40,119 bases of DNA. It comes from Arcobacteraceae bacterium. Its GTDB lineage: Bacteria > Campylobacterota > Campylobacteria > Campylobacterales > Arcobacteraceae. The translations under genes and the position numbers were made by a program. This document shows positions 7,411 to 16,510 of the stretch, piece after piece. A model generated the notes under the pieces. The model was not told where the DNA came from and did not search any database. It was given only the letters and a program-made list of their open reading frames with translations. Where the stretch lies: positions 1 through 40,119 of the forward strand of contig JAONGR010000012.1 of NCBI GenBank assembly GCA_028375605.1, in the 5' to 3' direction. Each line of letters opens with the position of its first letter. The first letter of the stretch is position 1.

Positions 7411-8986
7411 CTATAACCTTTATATTATTTATTGGAATTTTTATAGTAAATAAACTACAAGAATACTGTTTGTCTTTATTAATTTTATGTGTTATGTTTT
7501 TTTGAACTATTGATCCATCCATATGTTTTTCTACAATTTGTTTTGACATATACAGACCTATCCCTGTTCCTGCGCTTTTATATTTTGTTGTGTAGTAAGG
7601 TTCAAATATTTTTGGGGCAATTGCTATTGGAATACCTCCACCATTATCAATAAAATTAATATGAATATCTTTTTTATATTCTCGTATAATTACTTTTATG
7701 ATTCTAACATCTTTCGCCACATTTGTACATAAAGCATCTTTTGAATTTGCAATTAGGTTTAAAAACACATGTGAAAGTTCATTGTAGAAATTGTGTGTTT
7801 TGATATCCTTTTTACATACGATTTCGAAGTGTACTTTTTCTTTTTCCAAAATGTATTTTGATAATTCAAATGAGTGTTTAATACAGTCTTGGATATAAAA
7901 GTCTTCTTTTCTCTTATCCGGTAGAAAATAGTTTTTAAAATCATCTAAAGTATTTGACATATTATGTGCTAAAAGTAGAGCATCTTCTGTTTTTTCATTT
8001 ATATAAGTTTCTGTTAGTTTACCTAAGCTATTTTTAGTCTGAAAACTTTGTACAATCATCGATATAGAACCAAGTGGTTGTCTCCATTGGTGGGCAATGT
8101 TATTTAACATCTCACCTAAACTAGCGAAACGGGCTTGTTGGAACATGATGATATCTTTTTTTCTATTTTGAGCTACCTCTTTTGATACCTTAATTTCTAG
8201 ATAGTTATTTAGTTCAGTTAGCTCTTTCGTTTTATCATCTACTTTTAGTTCAAGCGAATTATGAAGTGCTTTGAAGTTATTGATTAGTAATATTGATAAA
8301 ATTATTGAGAATAAAAAGACAAGTATGATAGAAATGACTGAAATGATAATAATGATATTAAAAACATTTTGAGTATCTCTTTTTTCATTTATAGCTAAAG
8401 ATAAATCATAATTAATTAAACTCGTGATGTATATATTTACAGCATTTATTTCTAGATAGAGTTTTGAAAAGTTTTCATTGTTGTGTGAGTGTTTTATATT
8501 TGCTAAAATAGTATCTATAATTATGATTTTTTTATCAATATTTTCAATAATATTTACTTTTAATATTTGATCTTTTTTATCCATTATATTTGCAGTAAAG
8601 AATTTTTTGATAATTCCTCCTACATAAATAAACGGCACTGACTTATCATTTGTAATTTTTTTGTATTCATACCAGTTTACATTTATAAGTTGTTTTGCTA
8701 GTTGAATTACCTCTTTTGACTCTTCAATTGTTATACTTCTATTCTCAATATCGATGAAAGTATCTTGAATATTTACAGTATATGCATCTTTTATATCTTC
8801 TAACTTCACAAATAATGTTGTTCTTTTTTCAAAAAGTTTATCAAAATCATATTTAATAGAAAATGTAGAAATCAGAGACAAAGTCATAATTGTAAACATC
8901 CCACCTGCAATAATAAAAATAAGAAAGTTAGTTTTAAATTCAAAACTAACATTATTAAAATAGCTTATTATCTTTTGTATTTTCAT
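7400..8986 (-). CDS. Membrane sensor histidine kinase
   Basis: 528 residues. Two membrane segments (about 18-40 and 212-238) flank a periplasmic domain of about 165 residues. A coiled region follows, then a DHp domain with H-box IAHQWRQPLG (His299), N-box NLIANSKDAL, G1 DNGGGIP and G2 GTGIGLYMSKQ. All residues needed for autophosphorylation are present. It overlaps the upstream binding-protein gene by 4 bases and the downstream regulator by 11, which makes a tight three-gene unit. The periplasmic domain probably reads the ligand state of the binding protein encoded first. Confidence 0.9.
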   Translation of the reverse strand: MKIQKIISYFNNVSFEFKTNFLIFIIAGGMFTIMTLSLISTFSIKYDFDKLFEKRTTLFVKLEDIKDAYTVNIQDTFIDIENRSITIEESKEVIQLAKQLINVNWYEYKKITNDKSVPFIYVGGIIKKFFTANIMDKKDQILKVNIIENIDKKIIIIDTILANIKHSHNNENFSKLYLEINAVNIYITSLINYDLSLAINEKRDTQNVFNIIIIISVISIILVFLFSIILSILLINNFKALHNSLELKVDDKTKELTELNNYLEIKVSKEVAQNRKKDIIMFQQARFASLGEMLNNIAHQWRQPLGSISMIVQSFQTKNSLGKLTETYINEKTEDALLLAHNMSNTLDDFKNYFLPDKRKEDFYIQDCIKHSFELSKYILEKEKVHFEIVCKKDIKTHNFYNELSHVFLNLIANSKDALCTNVAKDVRIIKVIIREYKKDIHINFIDNGGGIPIAIAPKIFEPYYTTKYKSAGTGIGLYMSKQIVEKHMDGSIVQKNITHKINKDKQYSCSLFTIKIPINNIKVIDAS

Positions 8987-10122
8987 CTTTCTACCTCAAT
9001 AAATCTTCCTTTTTTATATTTAAAAAGATACACGTGATTTAATAGATCTTTATTTTTCCCATTTATGGAAATACCATCAAGAGTATTTGTAGGTAAATTT
9101 CGAATCGATTGTATAAACTTTTTTCTTGTGATCTCTCCTATAATATTTTTAATCGCTGTTACCATAACTTTTGCACTTAAAAATGCTTCTAGCGATACAA
9201 AATTTGGTTCAAACTTTGTATTATATTGTTTTGAAATATCATAATACTCTTGAATAATAGGGATTGTTTTATCTTGATAGTTTGGTACTACTTGAGAAAA
9301 AATGATATTTTCATTATCTTCACCTAAGTCTTTTATCATTTCACTTGCATCGCCAAAAGATATATTACAAAAAATAGTATTATTGAAATCTTTATTTTGT
9401 TTTGCTCTTTTTATAAAAAGGGTATTTGCCTTATTTGCCCCTATCATTATGATAGCTTCTGGTTTAGCATCTTTTATTGAATTAAAAGCATGTCTAATAG
9501 AAAGCGTATTTCTTTTATAGTTACCCTCAGCTATAGGAGATAAATTATAATTTTTCAATACATTTACTACAGATATGTACCCATCTTCTCCATACTCGTC
9601 ATTTTGATAAAATACTGCAATTCTTTTAAATCCTCTTTTTAAATAAAGGTATTTAATATGCTCTTTAATCTCATTTTTATATGAACTTCTGAAGTTGATG
9701 ATATTTTCATTTGAATTATTTCGTAAAAATCCAGCACCAGAAAATGTTGCAATGAGCGGTATTTCTTCTTTATAAATAATTGGTAATATATTTTTTACCG
9801 TAGGTGTACCTACAAAACCATATAAAGCAAATAGTTCCTTCCTTTTTAAAAGTGCATGTGTATTTTGGAGTGTTAGCTTAGGTTCATATTTATCATCGAG
9901 AGTTATAAAGTTTATTTTTTTATTTTTTAAAATATGTTTGTCGTTAGCATAATCAAAATATGTTTTCGCACCACTATTCAGAGCATTCCCATATTCTTTT
10001 AAAACACTTGTCTTAGGGAATGAACTTCCTATAAGTATTGTATCCCTTGTATATTTCTTTTCTTGAAGTAAAAAATAAATACCGATTATCATTGTAATTA
10101 TTAGTAAAAGTAGCTTTTTCAT
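8983..10122 (-). CDS. Type I periplasmic binding protein (sensor accessory)
   Basis: 379 residues with an N-terminal hydrophobic segment (about residues 3-19) that has no clear cleavage site or lipobox Cys, so it may stay membrane-anchored. The body matches the leucine/amide-type binding-protein fold (IGSSFPKTS, YGFVGTPTVKNILPI, IPLIATFSGAGFL, RIAVFYQNDEYGEDG). No transporter genes follow; the next gene is a histidine kinase overlapping by 4 bases. This is the arrangement of three-component systems such as TorT-TorS-TorR, where the binding protein senses a ligand and signals through the kinase. The ligand is unknown; aromatic acids, amides and short-chain acids are typical of this fold. Confidence 0.78.
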   Translation of the reverse strand: MKKLLLLIITMIIGIYFLLQEKKYTRDTILIGSSFPKTSVLKEYGNALNSGAKTYFDYANDKHILKNKKINFITLDDKYEPKLTLQNTHALLKRKELFALYGFVGTPTVKNILPIIYKEEIPLIATFSGAGFLRNNSNENIINFRSSYKNEIKEHIKYLYLKRGFKRIAVFYQNDEYGEDGYISVVNVLKNYNLSPIAEGNYKRNTLSIRHAFNSIKDAKPEAIIMIGANKANTLFIKRAKQNKDFNNTIFCNISFGDASEMIKDLGEDNENIIFSQVVPNYQDKTIPIIQEYYDISKQYNTKFEPNFVSLEAFLSAKVMVTAIKNIIGEITRKKFIQSIRNLPTNTLDGISINGKNKDLLNHVYLFKYKKGRFIEVER

Positions 10123-10188
10123 GTTTCATTTTATCCAATAAACATATAGAATAAAATAAATATTACTATTTAAGCTATAAGTAAGATT

Positions 10189-10221
10189 TATAATATTAAA
10201 ATCGGTAAATTATATTTTACC
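10189..10221 (+). promoter_or_regulatory. Promoter with overlapping palindrome ahead of the fdh block
   Basis: A TATAAT box lies at 10189-10194. Ten bases later comes GGTAAA-N6-TTTACC (10204-10221), which would cover the start of transcription, a classic place for a repressor. The ribosome site AAAGGA follows directly before ATG 10234. The same half-sites with the same spacing occur at 3109-3126. Confidence 0.5.
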
Positions 10222-10233
10222 AAAAGGAAATAA

Positions 10234-11931
10234 ATGCAAGAATTTGTTTATTATAGTCCAAAGGATTTGGAGTTTCCATTAAGTGAAGAGATTAAAGTTT
10301 CATCGAGTAAAGAAGAACTTGATAATGGAATTTTTCTAATATCTAACGATAAGGAAATTGAAGCAGAAGTTTATACAAAAGATGTAAATTTTTATTTACA
10401 AAATACTCAAGATAGTATTGCTAAACAAATTGTAAATATTCCTAAACTATATGAAGTAGCGGCAACAAAATATGATTTTGCACAAGATATATCATATTCA
10501 GAAAATATAGATAATAAAGTTCTATTGATATCTACTCAAAATGAAGCTGAAAACTTCTTTCTTCAAATAGAAGAAGATGAGTTTGATTTATATAATTTAG
10601 ATATAAATAGTGATGTTGTCAAATCTATAACTGGAAGTATCGGTAAATTAACTATTGTTGTAAACAGAAATAATAAAGATACAACAATTGAGGTAAACCA
10701 AATTGTATGGTTCAATGCCCAAGAAGAGGGACTAAAACAAAGTGGTACATTTGATCCTTTAGAGTCTTCAATCGGAGATGTTTTAGAAATATTAAGAAAA
10801 AATATAAGTTCTTATGAATATAAAAAATTCACAACATATGATTCTACTATTTGTCAATACCATGAGAGAAGAGAAGAAATTTGTTCTAAATGCGAGGAAG
10901 TTTGTCCTACTGTAGCAATAGTTAAACATGATGACGTAAAACACTTAGAGTTTTCACAAATAGACTGTCATGGTTGTGGTGGCTGTATCTCTGTCTGTCC
11001 AAGTGGCGCTTTAGATTACGCACCTACAAGTAGAGAATCTCTTTTTGAAATGAGTAAGTTCTATAAAGAAACACACCCCCTAATTATCCCAGAAAAGATG
11101 AAAATTGAAAGTTTAGAAGTTGATTTAAAAGAAAATGTATTTCCATTTTCAATTGATGGTGAAAAGTTCTTAGATGAATCAGCACTATTGACTTTGACAC
11201 AAATATCAGGTTCTCAAGTTATATTTTATAGTGATTTTATCTCTAAAGGTACAGGAGATGCTATTAGAATTTTAAATGATATCTATCAATTAAAATATAA
11301 AAAAGATGCAATTATAGTAGCTATGGATGAGGAACAATTAAAACAAGCATTAGAGCAAGTATCATTTGTTGAAGATTCATACTACAACATGGTTCAAGAT
11401 GGTTTCAAAAAAAGAGAAGTATTTTCTCTTAGATTAAAAAATATCGTAGGTGAAGAAGATTTAGGAAAAGTTCGTACTGGTGAGCATATTCATTATGCTC
11501 AAGTAAAAGTAAATGAATCAGCCTGTACCTTGTGTTTAGTTTGTGTAGGAGCCTGTAATGTGGGAGCACTGCAAGCTGAAGCAAAAGATAATACATTACG
11601 ATTAAATCCATCTTTATGTACATCATGTGGATACTGTGAGGTGTCATGTCCTGAGGCTGATTGTTTAACTATTGAACGAGATATAATAGATTTAAAACCA
11701 GTATGGTTTAAAGAAAGTATTTTAGCAAAAGATGATTTATTTGCCTGTGTTGAGTGTGGAATAGAATTTGCTACTACAAAATCAATAGAAAAGATTGCCA
11801 AAATGATGGGACCTATTTTTGCTCACGACCCTATTAAAGAACGTACACTTTATTGTTGTGCTGACTGTAAACCAAGAATAATGATGCAAAATCATTTTGA
11901 TCAAACAAAAAAGGCAGAATTAAATGGATAA
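10234..11931 (+). CDS. Polyferredoxin of the formate dehydrogenase cluster
   Basis: 565 residues, cytoplasmic (no signal). The first 200 residues carry no Cys clusters and match nothing I know. Then come a C-x10-C-x2-C-x3-CP group and a C-x2-C-x2-C-x3-CP group (about 207-263), a second pair of ferredoxin motifs (about 431-480), and a C-terminal CVEC...CCADC set (about 505-550) that resembles a zinc knuckle. So four [4Fe-4S] clusters plus one metal site are likely. It is the first gene of the fdh block and overlaps the TorD-like chaperone gene by 8 bases. A role in electron delivery or in enzyme maturation is inferred from position only. Confidence 0.75.
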   Translation: MQEFVYYSPKDLEFPLSEEIKVSSSKEELDNGIFLISNDKEIEAEVYTKDVNFYLQNTQDSIAKQIVNIPKLYEVAATKYDFAQDISYSENIDNKVLLISTQNEAENFFLQIEEDEFDLYNLDINSDVVKSITGSIGKLTIVVNRNNKDTTIEVNQIVWFNAQEEGLKQSGTFDPLESSIGDVLEILRKNISSYEYKKFTTYDSTICQYHERREEICSKCEEVCPTVAIVKHDDVKHLEFSQIDCHGCGGCISVCPSGALDYAPTSRESLFEMSKFYKETHPLIIPEKMKIESLEVDLKENVFPFSIDGEKFLDESALLTLTQISGSQVIFYSDFISKGTGDAIRILNDIYQLKYKKDAIIVAMDEEQLKQALEQVSFVEDSYYNMVQDGFKKREVFSLRLKNIVGEEDLGKVRTGEHIHYAQVKVNESACTLCLVCVGACNVGALQAEAKDNTLRLNPSLCTSCGYCEVSCPEADCLTIERDIIDLKPVWFKESILAKDDLFACVECGIEFATTKSIEKIAKMMGPIFAHDPIKERTLYCCADCKPRIMMQNHFDQTKKAELNG

Positions 11932-12715
11932 CTCTCAAATGGATAAAAATCAGGTGATTACAAAAGCGAGAGGTTTATACTATAACCTTTTTGCTAACTT
12001 TTTCATTGTTTCTAGTGATACAAAAAATTACTTAGGGATTATCTCTCTTATAAATATCTTAAAAGACAAATCATTAGATTCAAGCTCACAAGAAGCATTA
12101 AATAATCTTGCAGACTTATTAGATCCTATTTCAAATGTTAAATTAATGGAAGAATATGATGCTCTTTTTTATAGTCCAATGTCAAAAAATATTAGACTTA
12201 CTGCTTCTTTTTATGATGAAGGAGTTGAGTCAGGTAAAAAACGACTTGAAATGATTCAATTTATTGGAAAAACTAAGTTAAGAAGAGATGAAAAAGAATT
12301 TTATGAATATGAAGATTTTATTGGATTTATCTTTGCTTTTTTAGCAGAACTTTGTGATTTAGTTGCCAATGGTGAAAAAATATATGAAAATACAATACAT
12401 TGTATTTTTGATCAAATTTTAAATGATTTTGCTGATGATGTTGCAAAAGTATTATATGAACATGATTCCTCAAAAATATATAAGGAATTAATGATTGTTT
12501 TACATTCATTTTTAGAATTTGAAAGACTATATTTAGATGTTTCAAAACCAAAACCAAAAGATACTTATAAAAATATTGAATCACCAGCTGTGATATCTGA
12601 AAAAGAGAAAGAAAGAAGAGCTAAAAATAAAGCACTTAAAGCTTTAGGACCAAAGAAGAAAGAAGATGAATCTTGTCCTATAGATGTGCAATATGATATG
12701 GAAGATTCGATTTAG
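11924..12715 (+). CDS. TorD-family molybdoenzyme chaperone
   Basis: 263 residues, all helical in appearance, with the TorD/DmsD-like pattern ARGLYYNLFANFF near the N-terminus and EEYDALFYSP in the middle. Such chaperones bind the Tat signal of the apo-molybdoenzyme and hold it until the cofactor is inserted; the adjacent Tat-bearing FdhA is the likely client. The C. jejuni fdh locus has a similar gene at this position. The tail (about 215-263) is charged and Lys-rich (KEKERRAKNKALKALG) and longer than in typical TorD proteins. The start overlaps the polyferredoxin gene by 8 bases; a second ATG at 11939 is also possible. Confidence 0.8.
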   Translation: MDNSQMDKNQVITKARGLYYNLFANFFIVSSDTKNYLGIISLINILKDKSLDSSSQEALNNLADLLDPISNVKLMEEYDALFYSPMSKNIRLTASFYDEGVESGKKRLEMIQFIGKTKLRRDEKEFYEYEDFIGFIFAFLAELCDLVANGEKIYENTIHCIFDQILNDFADDVAKVLYEHDSSKIYKELMIVLHSFLEFERLYLDVSKPKPKDTYKNIESPAVISEKEKERRAKNKALKALGPKKKEDESCPIDVQYDMEDSI

Positions 12716-12724
12716 AGTTCTTTC

Positions 12725-12781
12725 TTATCATAAAGATTTTGTAAAGAAGTAAATATCTTTTTTACAAAGTCTTTATGATAA
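12725..12781 (+). other. 21-bp RNA hairpin upstream of the structural fdh genes
   Basis: The arms 12725-12745 and 12761-12781 pair over 21 consecutive positions with a single G-U wobble, around a 15-base loop. It starts 10 bases after the chaperone stop and ends 35 bases before the small Tat gene. No T run follows, so it is not a standard terminator. An mRNA processing or stabilising element that separates accessory from structural genes is the likeliest reading. Confidence 0.7.
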
Positions 12782-12816
12782 TTCATGAGGGCCTACATTT
12801 CAATAAGGAGTTAGTC

Positions 12817-13023
12817 GTGGAAAATAGCAGAAGAAATTTTATTAAAAAAGCTGCAATCGTAACTACTGGTGCTGTTGCTGGTGCTACCGTTATGGCTGCT
12901 AACAGTAATCCGTCTGTAAAACAAGCAGATGGAAATGGTGTTGTTATAGGAAAATCTAAGAAAAAAGAGATTCTTTATAAACATACACCGGCGTGGGAAG
13001 AGTTTTATAAAAAAGCAAAATAA
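12817..13023 (+). CDS. Small Tat-signal protein of formate dehydrogenase
   Basis: 68 residues, started at GTG 12817 because AAGGAG lies 7 bases upstream and the Tat motif (SRRNFIKKA) then falls at the N-terminus. The in-frame ATG at 12775 sits inside the hairpin and has no ribosome site. After the hydrophobic segment (VTTGAVAGATVMAA) only about 40 residues remain, ending in HTPAWEEFYKKAK. Small Tat proteins of this kind precede fdhA in C. jejuni and relatives. It may be an exported accessory subunit of the FDH complex; no catalytic residues are visible. Confidence 0.8.
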   Translation: MENSRRNFIKKAAIVTTGAVAGATVMAANSNPSVKQADGNGVVIGKSKKKEILYKHTPAWEEFYKKAK

Positions 13024-13039
13024 AAATTAGGAGTATAGT

Positions 13040-15871
13040 ATGTCAGTAAATACATATGAAACTTTAAATGCAAAGGTAGGTAGAAGGTCATTTTTAAAAA
13101 TGTCTGCTATTGCTACTGCATTTGGTTTTACATCGTCTTTTGCTAGTACTAATGCAACAAGAAGTGCAACAGAGGAAGAGATTAAAAATCCATTCCCTGG
13201 TTCTAAAATAGTTAAATCTATTTGTACAGCATGTTCTGTAGGTTGTGGAGTATTAGCAGAAGTTCAAAATGGAGTTTGGGTACGTCAAGAAGTTGCTCAA
13301 GATCATCCAGTATCACTTGGAGGGCACTGTTGTAAAGGTGCTGATATGATTGATATGGTTAGATCTGAAGTAAGATTGAAGCATCCAATGGTAAAAAGAG
13401 CTGGAAAATGGCAAAGAATTTCTTGGGATGAAGCATTAGGTAATATTGCAACAAAACTTGAATCTCTAAGACAAAATGATGGACCAGACTCAACAATGTT
13501 TTTAGGATCAGCAAAATTTAATACTGAGCAATCGTATTATTATAGAAAATTTGCTGCAATGTTTGGAACAAATAATATAGATCACCAAGCTAGAATCTGA
13601 CACAGTACTACAGTCGCCGGTGTGGCGAATACATGGGGTTACGGTGCTATGACAAATTCTTTAGGTGATATTCAAAATTCTAAAGCTATTATAATTTTTG
13701 GAGCAAATCCAGCGGTGAATCACCCTGTCGGTTTCCAACATTTCTTAAAAGCAAAAGAACGGAATAATGCTAAAATTATTGTAATTGATCCACGATTTAC
13801 TAAAACTGCTGCAAAAGCAGATTTATATGCACAAATTAGACCAGGTACTGATATTCCATTTATGTATGGAATGTTAAATATTATTTTCGAAAATGGATGG
13901 CATGACGAAAGCTTTATTAAAGATAGAGTTTACGGTATGGAAGACATTATGGCAGAGGCTAAAAATTGGCCGATTGAAAGAGTTGCAGATGTTACAGGTG
14001 TTGATGCTGATTTAATTATACAAATTACAAAATTGTATGCAAATCAAAATCCAGGAACATTAGTATGGGCTATGGGACTTACTCAACATTCAAATGGTTC
14101 GTCGAATACTAGACTTGCTCCAATTATTCAACTTGCTCTTGGAAACATGGGTAAAGAAGGTGGTGGAACAAATATTTTAAGAGGTCATGATAATGTACAA
14201 GGTGCTACTGATATGTGTTGTTTATCACATACATTACCTGGATATTATGGATTAAGTGATGGTTCTTGGAAATATTTTGCAAAAGCTTGGAATGTTGATT
14301 ATGAATGGTTAAAAGGTAGATTTAAAGATCCTTCATGGATGAATAAAAAAGGTTTTACTTTATCTAGATGGTGGTCTGGTGTACTTGGTGGTAAACCAGG
14401 TGAAGATAAGATTCATAATGCAGGTACTAATTTAAAAGCTTTATTTGTTATGGCAAATGGTATTACATCAACTGCTCAACAGAAGAAAGTAAAAGAAGGT
14501 CTTGATAATCTTGAGTTATTAGTTTTCTGTGATCCTTTTGTTAATGAAGGTGCTATTTTAACTGATAAACAAGACGATGTTTATATTTTACCAGCGGCTA
14601 CTCAATTTGAGACATCAGGTTCAGTAACAGCAACAAATAGATCAGCTCAATGGCGAACTGAAATTATTAAACCAATGTATGAATCTAAAACAGATCAAGA
14701 CATTATGTTTGAGTTAGCTAAAAGACTAGGTTTTTATGATCAATTAACAGCAGGAATGCTTGTGCGTGAGAATAAAAAAGAATACAAATGGCCTGAAGAT
14801 GCGACTGATGAAATTGCTAGAACTATTAAAACTATTGGTTTAACTGGTTGGACTGCAGAAAGACTTAAAAAGCATCAAGAAAACTGGCACATGTTTGATG
14901 AAATCAGCATGCGTGGTTATGGTGAAATGACTGGTGAGTATTATGGATTACCTTGGCCTTGTTGGACTGAAGGACATAGTGGATCTCCAATCTTATATAA
15001 TATCGACAGAAAAGTATCTGAAGGTGGTATGGGATTTAGAAATAGATTTGGATTAGAACACGATGGTGTTGATTTATTAGCTGGAAAAGGAAGTGCACCT
15101 AAAGGTTCAGTTGCTAAAGATGGTTATCCTGAAATTACTCGAGATAATATTGAAGAAGTATTAAAAATAAAGTTAACTGATGATGAGAAATCAAAAATTG
15201 GTAAAAACTGGAAAGTTGATACATCAAATATTATTGCTGAAAAATGTATGGAAGCTGGAATTGCTCCTTATGGAAATGCGAAAGCTAGAGCTATTGTATG
15301 GACATTTGCTGATAAGATTCCTTTACATAGAGAGCCATTACATTCTCCAAGACAGGATTTAGTTGAAAAACATCCAAGTTTTGCAGATAAAGAAGACCAT
15401 TATAGAGTTGATACAAGATATATTTCAGAGCAAAGTGCACAAAATTGGTCGAAAGATTTCCCAATTAACTTAGTGACAGGTAGACTTGTAAATATGAATG
15501 GTGCTGGTATGGAAAATAGAGCAAGTAAATATCTTGCAAAATTATCACCAGAAATGTTCTGTGACATTAATCCTGATTTAGCAGGAAGACATGGAATTAG
15601 AGATGGTTCAATGATGTGGATTCATTCACCTCAAGGAACAAAGATTAAAGTAAAAGCTAAATATTCTTATTCTGTTTCAGATGACCGAATATTCTTGCCA
15701 TTCCACTTCGCAGGTGTTATGGAAGGTGAAAGTTTATTACATAAGTATCCAGATGGAACTGCTCCTTATGCTATTGGTGAAAGTGCAAATACTGTTACTA
15801 ACTACGGTTATGACATTGTTACACAGATACCAGAGACTAAGGGTGGATTATGTCAGATAGAAAGAGCATAG
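13040..15871 (+). CDS. fdhA: Formate dehydrogenase catalytic subunit, selenocysteine enzyme
   Basis: 943 residues when UGA 13598-13600 is read as selenocysteine (Sec187). The frame runs unbroken on both sides, and the context ARI-Sec-HSTTVAG matches the active site of formate dehydrogenases, where Sec or Cys binds Mo/W and is followed by His. A Tat signal (GRRSFLK) opens the protein. The [4Fe-4S] motif is C62-x2-C65-x3-C69-x27-C97 with Lys99 after it. The enzyme oxidises formate to CO2 in the periplasm and passes electrons to FdhB and FdhC. The start ATG 13040 has AGGAG upstream. FdhB follows after 9 bases. Without Sec readthrough the product would stop after 186 residues. Tungsten use is plausible given TupABC downstream and the reported tungsten dependence of C. 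jejuni FDH. Confidence 0.96.
13598..13630 (+). promoter_or_regulatory. UGA Sec codon and SECIS-like hairpin
   Basis: The UGA is followed by a stem TCGCC (13614-13618) and GGCGA (13624-13628) around the loop GGTGT. The loop begins with GGU, and its first G lies 19 bases past the UGA, within the range described for bacterial SECIS elements. It should recruit SelB with Sec-tRNA. The selA, selB and selD genes are not in the window. Confidence 0.88.
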
Positions 15872-15880
15872 GAGAGCAAT

Positions 15881-16510
15881 ATGAGTAGTAATAACATAAG
15901 TAGTAATACTGTTGACTTTGCAAGAATGAAATTTTATTGTGATGAAAACAGATGTATTCATTGTGATGGTTGTTCTGTTGCTTGTGCTGAAGCTCACGAG
16001 TTACCAGTTGAGATTTCAAGAAGAAAAGTTGTAACGGTTAATGAAGGTAAGATTGGATTAGAATTTTCTCTATCGGTTGCTTGTATGCATTGTACAGACG
16101 CACCTTGTGAAGAAGTTTGTCCTGTAGATTGTTTTTACATCAGAGATGATGGTATCGTTTTACATGATAAAGATACTTGTATTGGTTGTTCTTATTGTTT
16201 ATATGCGTGTCCTTTTGGAGCTCCTCAGTTTCCTAGTAATGGTGCGTTTGGAACTAAAGGTGTTATGGATAAATGTACTATGTGTGCAGGTGGTCCATTG
16301 GATACTAATAGTGAACATGAAAGAGAACTTTATGGACAAAATAGAATTGCAGAAGGAAAAGTTCCTGTTTGTGCTGCTATGTGTTCAACAAAAGCATTAC
16401 TTGTAGGTGATTCTGAATCTGTATCGAATATCTTTAGAGAAAGAGTTATGTCAGCTGGACATGGAGCACAAAATTCTCCATACGGTTGGGATAAAGCATA
16501 TGCAAAATAA
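15881..16510 (+). CDS. fdhB: Formate dehydrogenase iron-sulfur subunit
   Basis: 209 residues with four Cys groups: CIHCDGCSVAC, CMHCTDAPCEEVCP, CIGCSYCLYACPFG and CTMC with CAAMC. This is the four-cluster layout of FdnH/FdhB-type subunits. It carries electrons from FdhA to the cytochrome b subunit. Unlike E. coli FdnH it has no C-terminal membrane helix, as in other Campylobacterota FdhB. It has no signal of its own and is presumably co-exported with FdhA. The start has GGAGAG upstream; its 3' end overlaps fdhC by 11 bases. Confidence 0.94.
   Translation: MSSNNISSNTVDFARMKFYCDENRCIHCDGCSVACAEAHELPVEISRRKVVTVNEGKIGLEFSLSVACMHCTDAPCEEVCPVDCFYIRDDGIVLHDKDTCIGCSYCLYACPFGAPQFPSNGAFGTKGVMDKCTMCAGGPLDTNSEHERELYGQNRIAEGKVPVCAAMCSTKALLVGDSESVSNIFRERVMSAGHGAQNSPYGWDKAYAK

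Noticed and set aside
12775-12816. ATG 12775 as start of the small Tat protein
   Set aside because: It lies in the arm of the long hairpin, has no ribosome site and would put 14 residues before the Tat motif; GTG 12817 has AAGGAG.
13598-13600. In-frame stop in fdhA suggesting a pseudogene
   Set aside because: The reading frame, motif context and SECIS-like hairpin all fit selenocysteine readthrough.
16407-16499. Longer N-terminus for FdhC
   Set aside because: That stretch is the fdhB coding region in another frame and is not membrane-like; ATG 16500 starts just before the first helix.
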